This document shows, one piece after another, positions 24,472 to 32,921 of a stretch of 64,000 nucleotides of DNA. The DNA lies in the NCBI RefSeq assembly GCF_003601975.1, contig NZ_QZWZ01000016.1, positions 62,001 to 126,000 of the forward strand. Reading direction: 5' to 3'. The notes under the pieces are model-generated. The model was not told where the DNA came from. It saw only the letters and a program-made list of their open reading frames with translations, and did not search any database. The position numbers and the translations under genes are program-made. Origin of the DNA: Mesorhizobium waimense. GTDB taxonomy: Bacteria > Pseudomonadota > Alphaproteobacteria > Rhizobiales > Rhizobiaceae. Position 1 is the stretch's first letter; the number at the start of each line of letters is the position of its first letter.

Positions 24472-25079
24472 CATTAACGGCATTTCTGGCTTACTGCGCC
24501 GCCATCACGCTTGCGGCTGCCACGCCCGGTCCGGCGATGTTTGCGGTCATTACCAGCGGTGTCTCGCGCGGCTTCGTTCGCGCCTTCATGGCCGGTGTCG
24601 GCATCGCCGCCGGCGACGCGGTGCTGGTGATCCTGGCGCTGCTCGGCCTTGTGGCGCTAGCGCAGACCTTCGAATGGGTGTTTCTCGCCTTGAAATATGC
24701 AGGTGCCGCCTATCTGGTGTTTCTTGGCATCAGGATGTGGCGGTCGGCAGCAGTGCAAACCGATGGGCCGACTGCGGCGCAGCCAAGGCTGTCCCGATCG
24801 TTTTTCCTCGGCGCGTCCATCGCCCTGGGTAATCCGAAAGCAATCCTGTTCCACGCCTCCATCATGCCGCTGATCCTCGACCTCGACACGATGACTTTCG
24901 CCGACGGAGTGCTGGTGATTGCCGTCGTGATCAGCGTCAACATCGTCACCATGGGTGTCTATGCAGCATTGGCCGGCAGGGCATCCGGCTGGTTCAGGAC
25001 GCCGAACCGCATGCGCCTTATGAACAGGTTTGCCGGCAGCGCCATGATCGGCACCGGTGCGCTGATCGCCGCACGCTGA
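24468..25079 (+). CDS. LysE/RhtB-family exporter
   Basis: A 203-residue inner-membrane protein with about six helices. The N-terminal ATPGPAMFAVITSGVSRGF is the family signature, followed by AGVGIAAGDAVLVILALLG, KYAGAAYLVFLGIRMWRS and ALGNPKAILFHASIMP. Members export amino acids such as lysine, homoserine or threonine. Start ATG 24468 sits within the stop of the DUF4031 gene. Substrate cannot be assigned. It ends about 180 bases before rpsB. Confidence 0.92.
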   Translation: MTLTAFLAYCAAITLAAATPGPAMFAVITSGVSRGFVRAFMAGVGIAAGDAVLVILALLGLVALAQTFEWVFLALKYAGAAYLVFLGIRMWRSAAVQTDGPTAAQPRLSRSFFLGASIALGNPKAILFHASIMPLILDLDTMTFADGVLVIAVVISVNIVTMGVYAALAGRASGWFRTPNRMRLMNRFAGSAMIGTGALIAAR

Positions 25080-25098
25080 GCCACAAGACGGTGTAGCG

Positions 25099-25127
25099 CT
25101 TGCGTTTGTCGCGCATCCCCTCTATAT
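25099..25127 (+). promoter_or_regulatory. rpsB-tsf promoter
   Basis: CTTGCG at 25099-25104 and CTATAT at 25122-25127 with exactly 17 bases between match the rhizobial vegetative promoter CTTGAC-N17-CTATAT with one or two changes. Transcription would start near 25134, leaving a leader of about 120 bases before rpsB. Confidence 0.7.
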
Positions 25128-25142
25128 GCGCGCTCATTCCAC

Positions 25143-25231
25143 ACACGGACTTTGGTGTCTGCCCGGGAGAAATCCGGCTGAAACCTCCGGTGGCGTTCAA
25201 GGACATAAGTCCAAAAATGCCTGTGTCCGTG
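25143..25231 (+). promoter_or_regulatory. Structured rpsB leader, possible S2 autoregulatory RNA
   Basis: CACGGAC (25144-25150) can pair with GTCCGTG (25225-25231), closing an 88-base domain that holds a GGAC-ATAA-GTCC hairpin (25201-25212) and CCGG elements. The closing strand ends 20 bases before the rpsB start. In E. coli, S2 represses its own rpsB-tsf mRNA by leader binding; a similar role here is inference. Confidence 0.5.
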
Positions 25232-25256
25232 GAGGCTAACCGGAAAGGAACTAAGA

Positions 25257-26039
25257 ATGGCTCTGCCTGATTTCAGCATGCGCCAGCTTTTGGAAGCTGG
25301 CATTCACTTCGGCCACCAGACCCACCGCTGGAACCCGAAGATGGCGCCTTACATCTACGGCGCCCGCAACAACATCCACATCATCGACCTGTCGCAGACG
25401 GTGCCTTTGCTGCACCAGGCGCTGAAGCAGGTGTCCGACACCGTCGCCAAGGGCGGCCGTGTGCTGTTCGTCGGCACCAAGCGCCAGGCGTCCGACATCG
25501 TTGCCGATGCCGCGCAGCGTTCGGCGCAGTACTACGTCAATTCTCGTTGGCTCGGCGGCATGCTGACCAACTGGAAGACGATCTCGAATTCGATCCAGCG
25601 CCTGCGTAAGCTCGACGAACTGCTGGCCGGCGAGGCCCAGGGCCTCACCAAGAAGGAGCGCCTCAACCTCGACCGCGAGCGCGAGAAGCTCGACAAGGCG
25701 CTGGGCGGCATCAAGGACATGGGCTCGACCCCGGACCTGATGTTCGTCATCGACACCAACAAGGAAGCGATCGCTATCCTCGAGGCCAAGCGCCTCGGCA
25801 TTCCGGTCGTCGCCATCATCGATTCGAACTGCGATCCGGACAAGATCGACTTCCCGATCCCCGGCAACGACGACGCGGCCCGCGCCATCCAGCTCTATTG
25901 CGACCTGATCGCCAAGGCTGCGATCGACGGCATCGCTCGCCAGCAGGGCGCGCTCGGTGTCGACATCGGCGCCTCGGTCGAGGCTCCGGTCGAGCCGGTG
26001 CTTGACCCGACCCCGGCCGCCGAGAGCCCGGAAGCCTAA
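25257..26039 (+). CDS. rpsB: 30S ribosomal protein S2
   Basis: A 260-residue ribosomal protein of the small subunit head. MRQLLEAGIHFGHQTHRWNP, PYIYGARNNIHIIDL, NSRWLGGMLTNWKTI and the C-terminal VVAIIDSNCDPD-IDFPIPGND-AARAI blocks are all in place (each cited in short form). A tail of about 30 residues ends PTPAAESPEA. Start ATG 25257 follows GGAAAGGAAC. It heads the conserved rpsB-tsf pair; the promoter and a structured leader lie upstream. Confidence 0.98.
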   Translation: MALPDFSMRQLLEAGIHFGHQTHRWNPKMAPYIYGARNNIHIIDLSQTVPLLHQALKQVSDTVAKGGRVLFVGTKRQASDIVADAAQRSAQYYVNSRWLGGMLTNWKTISNSIQRLRKLDELLAGEAQGLTKKERLNLDREREKLDKALGGIKDMGSTPDLMFVIDTNKEAIAILEAKRLGIPVVAIIDSNCDPDKIDFPIPGNDDAARAIQLYCDLIAKAAIDGIARQQGALGVDIGASVEAPVEPVLDPTPAAESPEA

Positions 26040-26043
26040 TAGC

Positions 26044-26063
26044 GAAGGCCGGTTCCGGCCTTC
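26044..26063 (+). terminator. Hairpin between rpsB and tsf (attenuator-like)
   Basis: GAAGGCCGG and CCGGCCTTC form a perfect 9-base stem with a two-base centre, directly after the rpsB stop, followed by ATCTTTC rather than a full T-run. It can act as a partial terminator or mRNA stabiliser that sets the S2:EF-Ts ratio. Confidence 0.55.
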
Positions 26064-26156
26064 ATCTTTCCAATATGTTGGCGCGCTAAGCGCTGGTGTC
26101 GGGCGCATCATCGGGAATCGATGGTGCGTCGGCGCATTTGAAACAAAGAGGCGACA

Positions 26157-27077
26157 ATGAGCATTTCGGCTGCACAGGTCAAAGAACTCCGCGACTTGAC
26201 CGGCGCGGGCATGATGGACTGCAAGGCGGCGTTGACCGAGACCAACGGCAACATGGAAGAGGCCGTTGACTGGCTGCGCAAGAAAGGCATTTCCAAGGCT
26301 GACAAGAAGGCCGGCCGCACCGCAGCCGAGGGCCTGATTGGTGTCGATTCCGGCGTCCGCGAGGCCGCGATCGTCGAGGTTAATTCCGAGACCGACTTTG
26401 TTGCCCGCAACGAGCAGTTCCAGGAACTCGTCCGCAACATCGCCAAGGTTGCGCTTGCTTACGGCACGACAGAGGCTGTCGCCGCCGCAAAGTATCCGGG
26501 TTCGGACAAGTCGGTTACCGACACCATCAAGGACGCGGTCGGCACCATCGGTGAGAACATCAGCTTCCGCCGCTCGGCCAAGCTTGCTGTCGAGCATGGT
26601 GCTGTCGCGACCTACGTCCACAACGCGGTCGCCGAAAATCTCGGCAAGCTCGGCGTGCTGGTTGCCATCGAAACCACGGGCAATGAGCATGCCGCCAATG
26701 CGTTCGCTCGCCAGGTCGCCATGCATGTCGCCGCCACCAACCCGATGGCTCTGACCGCCGAGCAGATCGATCCGGCCGCGGTCGAGCGCGAAAAGGCGAT
26801 CTTCTCCGACCAGGCGCGCCAGTCCGGCAAGCCGGAAGCGATCATCGAGAAGATGGTCGAGGGCCGCTTGCGCAAGTTCTACGAGGAGGTCGTTCTCTTG
26901 AAGCAGGCCTTCGTGCTCAATCCCGACATCACCGTCGAGAAAGCACTGAAGGATGCCGAGAAGGAGATCGGCGCGCCGGCCAAGATCACGGCCTATCTGC
27001 GCTTCGCGCTCGGCGAAGGCATCGAGAAGGAAGAGACCGATTTCGCGGCGGAAGTCGCCGCGGCGGTCAAGAAATAA
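26157..27077 (+). CDS. tsf: Elongation factor Ts
   Basis: A 306-residue guanine-nucleotide exchange factor for EF-Tu. The UBA-like N-terminal domain reads VKELRDLTGAGMMDCKAAL and ends near the WLRKKGISKADKKAGRTAAEG signature; the core then has EVNSETDFVARNEQF (the TDFVA motif that contacts EF-Tu) and a C-terminal module with GKPEAIIEKMVEGRLRKF. All are full-length. It follows rpsB after 117 bases containing a hairpin. Normally pyrH follows tsf in this lineage; here a reverse-strand LysR gene comes next. Confidence 0.98.
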   Translation: MSISAAQVKELRDLTGAGMMDCKAALTETNGNMEEAVDWLRKKGISKADKKAGRTAAEGLIGVDSGVREAAIVEVNSETDFVARNEQFQELVRNIAKVALAYGTTEAVAAAKYPGSDKSVTDTIKDAVGTIGENISFRRSAKLAVEHGAVATYVHNAVAENLGKLGVLVAIETTGNEHAANAFARQVAMHVAATNPMALTAEQIDPAAVEREKAIFSDQARQSGKPEAIIEKMVEGRLRKFYEEVVLLKQAFVLNPDITVEKALKDAEKEIGAPAKITAYLRFALGEGIEKEETDFAAEVAAAVKK

Positions 27078-27094
27078 CCCGAAGACGGGTTTCT
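27077..27094 (+). terminator. Weak terminator after tsf
   Basis: ACCCG and CGGGT form a 5-base stem around AAGA, with TTTCT after it, overlapping the tsf stop. Weak by stem length, but it lies in the right place between converging genes. Confidence 0.4.
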
Positions 27095-27098
27095 CTGC

Positions 27099-28025
27099 TC
27101 AGGCAGCACGGCCGGGCGTCCGCGAGGATGCCCGGCCGATTTCTTGCGCGGTGTCGATGAACGCCCTGAGCTTCGGCGCCATCGACGCCCGGCGCGGGAA
27201 ATAGAGGAACAGGCCGGGCTCCTCTATCGCCGATTGCGGCAGGATTTGTACGAGGCGGCCGGCGGCGATGTGGTCTCGCACCAGCGGCTCGAAGACATAG
27301 GCGATCCCCACTCCGGCAAGCGCGAGATCGATCGCGGCAAGCGAATCCGTAACGATTGCGGTGCCGCGCGTTTCCACGGACACGTCCTTGCCGTCCTCCG
27401 CCAGATCCCAGCGATAGAGCGCACCGCTGCGGACAAGCCGGTAGCCGATGCAATTGTGGTTCGCCAGATCGGCCACATCGCGCGCACGACCATGCCGCCC
27501 GATATAGGCGGGAGTGACAACCATGACGGCGCTGAACGGCTGCGTAAGCCGGACTGTGACCATGTCCTGCGCGATCATCTCGCCGAGCCTGATGCCGGCG
27601 TCGAAACCTTCTCCGACGATATCGACGAGCCCCTGGTCGGCGATTATTTCGACCGTCACGTCCGGATAGCGTTCCGCCATCACTGTCACCACAGGCGTCA
27701 CCGCCAGGGGGATCGCGATGTTGGAGGCGTTGATCCTGAGTTGGCCTGCCGGGCGCCCCTTGATGCCGCGGATACGATCCATCCTCTCGGCGATGTCCTG
27801 TAACGCAGGGGCGGCCGTCTCGACCAGCGCCTTGCCGGCCTCGGTCAGCGAGACACTGCGCGTCGTGCGCGCAAACAGCGGTTGACCGATCCGCTCCTCG
27901 ACGAGCCGCACGGCATGGCTGACCGCCGACGGGCTCATGCCGAGTTCGGCCGCGGCAAGCGCGAAGCCGCCGCGCCGGGCGACGGCGACGACGACAGGCA
28001 GGTGGCTGAGCAAATCCCGATCCAT
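27099..28025 (-). CDS. LysR-family transcriptional regulator
   Basis: A 308-residue LysR regulator. The winged helix-turn-helix occupies residues 8-66 (VAVARRGGFALAAAELGMSPSAVSHAVRLVEE is its helix-turn-helix, cited here as GGFALAAAELGMSPSAVSHA), followed by RTTRSVSLTEAG and an effector domain from about 90 with RLGEMIAQDMV and GVGIAYVFEPLVRDH. It is transcribed away from an NTF2-like gene and an aldo/keto reductase, which are its probable targets. Direct GAACAAT repeats lie in the 112-base intergenic region. The effector is unknown. Confidence 0.92.
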   Translation of the reverse strand: MDRDLLSHLPVVVAVARRGGFALAAAELGMSPSAVSHAVRLVEERIGQPLFARTTRSVSLTEAGKALVETAAPALQDIAERMDRIRGIKGRPAGQLRINASNIAIPLAVTPVVTVMAERYPDVTVEIIADQGLVDIVGEGFDAGIRLGEMIAQDMVTVRLTQPFSAVMVVTPAYIGRHGRARDVADLANHNCIGYRLVRSGALYRWDLAEDGKDVSVETRGTAIVTDSLAAIDLALAGVGIAYVFEPLVRDHIAAGRLVQILPQSAIEEPGLFLYFPRRASMAPKLRAFIDTAQEIGRASSRTPGRAA

Positions 28026-28029
28026 TCAT

Positions 28030-28059
28030 GAACAATATCGCATAGTCCTTGCGAACAAT
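28030..28059. promoter_or_regulatory. GAACAAT direct repeats in the lysR-NTF2 intergenic region
   Basis: GAACAAT occurs at 28030-28036 and again at 28053-28059, 23 bases apart, in the short divergent promoter. Repeats at two helical turns are compatible with a LysR tetramer site, though the classic T-N11-A box is not obvious. Confidence 0.35.
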
Positions 28060-28137
28060 GCAATCTTCTCGATGCCAACGCACCGACCCATATTGTCCAC
28101 ACATCGGCGGCGGGCTGATGCACAAGGGAGAAATGGC

Positions 28138-28665
28138 ATGAACGCGTTGAAGCACGTCACCTTCGCAGCAGGCATTGCGCTGGCGCCAATCGATGCCGGC
28201 GGGGCCGAGACATCGGAATGGCGGGCACTCGCCGACGAGCGCGCCGTTGTTCGAATCGCTGACGCCATCGACCGCGCCGTCGATGCGCAGGACTGGCGGG
28301 TCGCCCGCAGCTATTTCGCGGAGCGCGTCACGGTCGACTTCAGCAGCTTGAGCGGACAGCCTCCGGCCACCATTGCCTCCGACGACCTGATCGGGACCTG
28401 GGCGGCGAACCTGAAGGGCAGCAAGACAAGCCTGCACCTGCGCACCAACCACCAGGTCGCCATCGACGGCAACGGCGCCACGGTGTCGTCAAACGGCTAC
28501 GCCTGGAACCGGATGGAAGGCAATGGCGACCCGCTCTGGGAAGTCTGGGGCACTTACGAACACCACCTGACCCGTTCGGATGACGGCTGGAAAGTGGATG
28601 GCTTCACATTCCGGATGACGCATGAGCGTGGCAACCCGTGGGTCAAAGCCACCCCTGGCCACTGA
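28138..28665 (+). CDS. NTF2/SnoaL-like fold protein with signal peptide
   Basis: A 175-residue protein. Residues 1-23 look like a signal peptide; the rest is an NTF2-like alpha+beta fold: VVRIADAIDRAVDAQDW, YFAERVTVDFSSL, and the strands HHLTRSDDGWKVDGFTF. Such folds act as small enzymes or binding proteins. ATG 28138 follows AAGGGAGAA. It is divergent from the LysR gene and followed after about 40 bases by an aldo/keto reductase, so the three form a small regulated cassette. The reaction is unknown. Confidence 0.8.
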   Translation: MNALKHVTFAAGIALAPIDAGGAETSEWRALADERAVVRIADAIDRAVDAQDWRVARSYFAERVTVDFSSLSGQPPATIASDDLIGTWAANLKGSKTSLHLRTNHQVAIDGNGATVSSNGYAWNRMEGNGDPLWEVWGTYEHHLTRSDDGWKVDGFTFRMTHERGNPWVKATPGH

Positions 28666-28703
28666 ACGGCGTCATCAACCTTGATCTGGATCGGAACGAC
28701 ATC

Positions 28704-29813
28704 ATGACGATGACTTACTACAACCTCGGCAACAGCGGTCTGCGGGTGAGCCGGCTGGCTTTGGGCACCATGACCTTCGGAACCGAATGGGGATGGGGGG
28801 CGGACAGGGAGACCGCCCGTGCCATGTTCGACGCCTATGTCGATGCCGGCGGCAATTTCTTCGATACCGCCGACCTTTACACCGGCGGCACCAGCGAGAC
28901 CTGGCTCGGCGAATTCGTGGCCGAGCGCGCACTGCGCGACAAGGCAGTGATCGCCACCAAGTTCACGATGAACACGGAGCCCGGCAATCCGAACGCCGGC
29001 GGCAACGGGCGCAAGAACATCATGCGCGCGGTAGAAGCGTCGCTCAAACGGCTAGGCACCGACTATATCGACCTCTATCTTCTGCATGTCTGGGACAGGC
29101 TGACGCCGGCCGAAGAGGTCATGCGCACGCTGGACGATCTCGTGCGCGCCGGCAAGGTGCGCCATGTCGGTTTGTCCGACGTGCCGGCATGGTATGCGGG
29201 CCGGGCGCAAGCGATCGCCGAATTGCGCAGCTACGAGCCGGTTTCGGCCCTGCAGCTCGAATATTCGCTCGCCGAGCGCACGATCGAGCACGAATTCGTA
29301 CCCTTTGGCACGCGTCACGGCGCCGGCATCATGGTCTGGAGCCCGTTGGCCAGCGGCCTGCTCAGCGGTAAATACGGTCTCGCGCAGGCCGGACATGCCG
29401 GCCGGCTCGATGGTTTCCGCAACACTACCCATCCGGGGTTCCAGAAATTCACGGAGCGCAACTGGAAGATCGTCACCGAGCTCGAAAAGGTGGCCGCGGA
29501 AATCAGCCGCAGCATGCCTCAGGTCGCGCTCAACTGGGTGGCCACGCAGCCGGGCATCGCCTCCGTCATTCTCGGGGCTACGAAGCTCGGCCAGCTGCAG
29601 GACAATCTCGGGGCGTTGGACTTCTCGATCCCCGCCGACCTTCGCCAGAGGCTGGATTCGGTCAGCAGTTCTCCGACGCCATTTCCCCACTCGTATTTCG
29701 GTTCCGAGATACAGGCCCGGGTTACCGGTGGCGCGGTCACCGGTGACAAGCCTGCCGGCTATGCCCCGCCAGTGCTCGTCGAAGGCGAGGCTGTCGGCAT
29801 CACAAGCAGCTGA
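28704..29813 (+). CDS. Aldo/keto reductase
   Basis: A 369-residue NADPH-dependent oxidoreductase of the AKR superfamily. The catalytic tetrad is Asp54 and Tyr59 in FDTADLY, Lys86 in ATKF and His128 in LLHVWD; ALNWVATQPGIASVILGA is the C-terminal nucleotide-binding region. The likely substrates are small aldehydes or ketones. The ATG at 28704 or 28710 fits the family start MTYYNLGNSGLRVSRLALG, given in short form as GLRVSRLALG. It lies behind the NTF2-like gene and in the LysR cassette; a strong hairpin follows it. Confidence 0.93.
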   Translation: MTMTYYNLGNSGLRVSRLALGTMTFGTEWGWGADRETARAMFDAYVDAGGNFFDTADLYTGGTSETWLGEFVAERALRDKAVIATKFTMNTEPGNPNAGGNGRKNIMRAVEASLKRLGTDYIDLYLLHVWDRLTPAEEVMRTLDDLVRAGKVRHVGLSDVPAWYAGRAQAIAELRSYEPVSALQLEYSLAERTIEHEFVPFGTRHGAGIMVWSPLASGLLSGKYGLAQAGHAGRLDGFRNTTHPGFQKFTERNWKIVTELEKVAAEISRSMPQVALNWVATQPGIASVILGATKLGQLQDNLGALDFSIPADLRQRLDSVSSSPTPFPHSYFGSEIQARVTGGAVTGDKPAGYAPPVLVEGEAVGITSS

Positions 29814-29845
29814 TCGGCTGCGGCGAGACGGCCGGTGAATTGCCA

Positions 29846-29875
29846 AAGGGCGCCGCGTGACATCGCGGCGCCCTT
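29846..29875 (+). terminator. Terminator-like hairpin after the aldo/keto reductase
   Basis: AAGGGCGCCGCG and CGCGGCGCCCTT form a perfect 12-base stem around TGACAT. The T-run after it is short (TTCGTGT), so termination may be partial. It separates the inserted cassette from pyrH. Confidence 0.65.
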
Positions 29876-29969
29876 CGTGTATCGGAACTCGGCATCGCGC
29901 CGGTGTTAGGAGCGCGGCGCTTGCGCGGCCAGCCCCCAGGCGCATCACACGCAAAATGACGAGGACCAG

Positions 29970-30692
29970 ATGACGGTGAAGCCCCTCTACCGACGTGTCT
30001 TGCTGAAAGCGTCGGGCGAAGCGTTGATGGGCGAACAGCATTTCGGCATCGACGTCTCGGTTGTCGACCGCATCGCGGCAGACATCGCAGAGGCCCGTGC
30101 GTTGGGCATCGAAGTGGGCGTGGTCATCGGCGGCGGCAACATCTTTCGCGGCGTCGCGGTCGCCTCCAAGGGCGGCGACCGCGTTACCGGCGACCACATG
30201 GGCATGCTCGCCACCGTCATCAACTCGCTGGCGCTGCGCACCTCGCTGAACAAGATCGGCGTCGACGCGGTGGTGCTGTCGGCCATCGCCATGCCCGAGC
30301 TCTGCGAGAGCTTCTCGCAACGCCAGGCGACCGCCTACATGAACCAGGGCAAGGTCGTGATCTTTGCCGGCGGCACCGGCAACCCGTTCTTCACCACCGA
30401 TTCGGCCGCTGCCCTTCGTGCCGCCGAAATCGGCGCCGATGCGCTGTTCAAGGGCACCCAGGTCGACGGCGTCTACTCGGCCGATCCCAAGAAAGACCCG
30501 AACGCGACGCGCTTCGAGCGCATCAGCCATGCCGAAGTCATCAACAAGGGCCTTTCCATCATGGATACGGCCGCGATTGCACTTGCGCGCGAAAACAACA
30601 TTCCGATAATCGTCTATTCGATCCACGAAAAAGGTGGTTTTGGCGATATTCTGAGGGGCAGCGGCCGTTGTACGGTCGTTGCGGACGATTGA
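29970..30692 (+). CDS. pyrH: UMP kinase
   Basis: A 240-residue uridylate kinase of the amino-acid-kinase fold that phosphorylates UMP to UDP. It opens YRRVLLKASGEALMG, and contains GVVIGGGNIFRG, DHMGMLATVINSLAL and GTGNPFFTTDSAAALRA, the family signature. GAGGA precedes ATG 29970. It starts the run pyrH-frr-uppS-cdsA-rseP-bamA, and its product supplies UDP and CTP for the envelope precursors made by the genes behind it. pyrG, the next step to CTP, lies at 57.7 kb. Confidence 0.97.
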   Translation: MTVKPLYRRVLLKASGEALMGEQHFGIDVSVVDRIAADIAEARALGIEVGVVIGGGNIFRGVAVASKGGDRVTGDHMGMLATVINSLALRTSLNKIGVDAVVLSAIAMPELCESFSQRQATAYMNQGKVVIFAGGTGNPFFTTDSAAALRAAEIGADALFKGTQVDGVYSADPKKDPNATRFERISHAEVINKGLSIMDTAAIALARENNIPIIVYSIHEKGGFGDILRGSGRCTVVADD

Positions 30693-30787
30693 TCCAGAGC
30701 TGATTTCGGAACCAGGACACCTAGTCTTTTTCGAAACAAGGCTCGAACACAAGCAGTGAACCCGGCTAACGGGTCGAGGAGATAAAG

Positions 30788-31342
30788 ATGAGTGGTGAGT
30801 TCGACGACCTCAAACGGCGCATGGATGGGGCGATTGCCGCATTCCGGCATGATCTCGCTTCGTTGCGCACCGGCCGCGCCTCCAGCAACCTGCTCGACGC
30901 CATCCAGGTCCAGGCCTATGGCACCAGCATGCCGATCAACCAGGTGGCGAACGTTTCGGTGCCGGAGCCGCGCATGATTTCGGTTTCTGTCTGGGACAAG
31001 GCAATGGTCGGCGCGGTCGATCGCGCCATCCGCGAATCCAATCTCGGCTTCAACCCGATCGTCGACGGAACCAATCTGAGGATACCGCTGCCTGAGCTCA
31101 ACGAGCAGCGCCGCAAGGAACTGGTCAAGATCTCGCATGGCTATGCCGAGAACGCCCGTGTCGCTGTGCGTCATGTCCGCCGCGACGGCATGGATTTCTT
31201 GAAGAAGGCCGAAAAGGATGGCGACATCAGCGAGGACGATCATCGCAAGCGCTCCGATCAAGTCCAGAAGCTGACCGACGAGATGATCAGCACCATCGAC
31301 CACCTGCTTTCCGATAAGGAAGCTGAAATCATGCAGGTTTAG
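30788..31342 (+). CDS. frr: Ribosome recycling factor
   Basis: A 184-residue tRNA-mimic that splits post-termination ribosomes together with EF-G. Family motifs LRTGRASSNLLD, PINQVANVSVPEPR, NLGFNPIVDGTNLRIPLPELNEQRR and AVRHVRRDG are present in order (each cited in part). The length is normal. GAGGAGATAAAG precedes the ATG at 30788. The 95-base gap after pyrH has no terminator, so they are likely cotranscribed. Confidence 0.97.
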   Translation: MSGEFDDLKRRMDGAIAAFRHDLASLRTGRASSNLLDAIQVQAYGTSMPINQVANVSVPEPRMISVSVWDKAMVGAVDRAIRESNLGFNPIVDGTNLRIPLPELNEQRRKELVKISHGYAENARVAVRHVRRDGMDFLKKAEKDGDISEDDHRKRSDQVQKLTDEMISTIDHLLSDKEAEIMQV

Positions 31343-31374
31343 GGTCGGTCCTCCACCGGCTCGAAAGCGAGACA

Positions 31375-32094
31375 ATGGCAACCCCCGCGCATGTCGCGAT
31401 CATCATGGACGGAAACGGACGCTGGGCCAAGGCGCGCGGCATGCCACGGCTTGCCGGCCATCGCGCCGGTGTCGAGGCGCTGCGCAAGACGGTACGCGCC
31501 GCTCCCGGCCTCGGCATCTCCTTCCTGACCGTCTACGCCTTCTCGTCGGAAAACTGGTCGCGGCCGAAATCTGAGGTCAGCGACCTGATGGGTCTTTTGA
31601 AGCTGTTCATCCGTCGCGACCTCGCCGAACTGCACCAGAATGGCGTGCGGGTGCGAATCGTCGGCGACAGGGCAGGGCTGCAGCCCGATATCAGGGGGTT
31701 GCTCCAGGAAGCCGAATCGCTAACCGCTGGCAATGAAGCGCTGACGCTGATCATCGCCTTCAACTACGGCGGACGCGACGAGATCGTGCGCGCGGCGCGC
31801 AAGCTCGCCGCCGCCGCCGCGCGAGGCGAAATCGACAGCGAGGCGATCACCGCCGACATGTTTGCCGGTTCTCTCGATACCGAAGGCATCCCTGATCCGG
31901 AACTGGTCATCCGTACCAGCGGCGAACTCAGGCTGTCGAACTTCCTTCTATGGCAGGCTGCCTATAGCGAACTGGTCTTCCTGCCTTGCTACTGGCCAGA
32001 TTTCAGCCGCGAGCATCTGGCCGACGCGCTGCGCGATTTCGCCAGCCGCGAACGCCGTTTTGGCGGCCTTGCCGCCCAAGACGTGGCTTCGTGA
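31375..32094 (+). CDS. uppS: Undecaprenyl-diphosphate synthase (isoprenyl transferase)
   Basis: A 239-residue cis-prenyltransferase that makes the C55 lipid carrier of peptidoglycan and O-antigen from isopentenyl diphosphate. HVAIIMDGNGRWAKARG carries the catalytic Asp and the first conserved region; GHRAGVEALR, YAFSSENWSRP, FNYGGRDEI and the C-terminal RTSGELRLSNFLLWQAAYSELVF, in parts, complete the five regions. It is 32 bases after frr. cdsA follows with overlap or a short gap. Confidence 0.96.
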   Translation: MATPAHVAIIMDGNGRWAKARGMPRLAGHRAGVEALRKTVRAAPGLGISFLTVYAFSSENWSRPKSEVSDLMGLLKLFIRRDLAELHQNGVRVRIVGDRAGLQPDIRGLLQEAESLTAGNEALTLIIAFNYGGRDEIVRAARKLAAAAARGEIDSEAITADMFAGSLDTEGIPDPELVIRTSGELRLSNFLLWQAAYSELVFLPCYWPDFSREHLADALRDFASRERRFGGLAAQDVAS

Positions 32095-32105
32095 CGGGCG
32101 GGCAA

Positions 32106-32921
32106 ATGAGCAACCTCCAGCTGCGGGTCGTCTCGGCCTTGGTGCTGGCAGTCATCACCCTTGGCCTGACCTGGTTCGGCGGATTGCCGTTTCGCCTGCT
32201 CTGCGCCGCCATCGCAGCCGCCATCTTTTATGAATGGTCACGCATGTCGCGGCCGTCCGCCGGCGCGGGCCTCGGCTTTCTGCCCGAAGCGCTGCTTCTG
32301 GTTTTCGTCGGCGCCCTGATTGCCGGCTTGCCGGCGTCCTGGCTGCTTGCCCTTGTCGCCGCACTGGTGGTGGTCACGGCGCTCAGCGCACAAGTGCGCG
32401 GAGCCACGCAATGGGATGCGGCCGGCATTGCCTATGCGGCGCTGTCCGGCCTGTCGCTGGCACTGCTGCGCGATGGCGACCGTTCCGGCCTGGTCGCGAT
32501 CCTGTTCTTGTTTGCGGTGGTCTGGGCAACTGACATCTTTGCCTACTTCGTTGGCCGCGCCGTCGGTGGGCCGAAACTGGCGCCGTCGATTTCGCCGGGC
32601 AAGACGCAGAGCGGAGCGTTGGGCGGTGCCGTCGGCGGCGTGATCGCGGGCCTGCTTCTGGCGGCCACTGCAGGCGCCGGCAATCTCGGTGTGCTGGCCG
32701 GTGTTGCACTGGCCCTGTCGGTCATCTCCCAGGCCGGCGATCTTTTCGAATCCTGGGTCAAGCGCCGCCACGGCGCCAAGGATTCCGGTACGTTGATCCC
32801 AGGCCATGGCGGTGTCATGGACAGGGTGGACGGGCTTGTCGCGGCGGCTTTCGCCCTGTACGTCATCGGCTGGATTTCGGCGAGCGCCGACCATCCGGCA
32901 CAGGGGCTGTTTCCGGCTTGA
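32106..32921 (+). CDS. cdsA: Phosphatidate cytidylyltransferase
   Basis: A 271-residue polytopic membrane enzyme making CDP-diacylglycerol from phosphatidate and CTP. Eight or so hydrophobic helices are seen, and the C-terminal signature SQAGDLFESWVKRRHGAKDSGTLIPGHGGVMDR, cited as SQAGDLFESWVKR and PGHGGVMDRVD, is intact. ATG 32106 is preferred; a GTG at 32091 overlapping the uppS stop would add five residues and is also possible. In many relatives dxr follows cdsA, but here only 104 bases separate it from rseP. Confidence 0.94.
   Translation: MSNLQLRVVSALVLAVITLGLTWFGGLPFRLLCAAIAAAIFYEWSRMSRPSAGAGLGFLPEALLLVFVGALIAGLPASWLLALVAALVVVTALSAQVRGATQWDAAGIAYAALSGLSLALLRDGDRSGLVAILFLFAVVWATDIFAYFVGRAVGGPKLAPSISPGKTQSGALGGAVGGVIAGLLLAATAGAGNLGVLAGVALALSVISQAGDLFESWVKRRHGAKDSGTLIPGHGGVMDRVDGLVAAAFALYVIGWISASADHPAQGLFPA

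Noticed and set aside
29052..30752. Reverse open frame of 566 codons opposite the aldo/keto reductase and pyrH
   Set aside because: Crosses a terminator and two well-supported genes; no motif.
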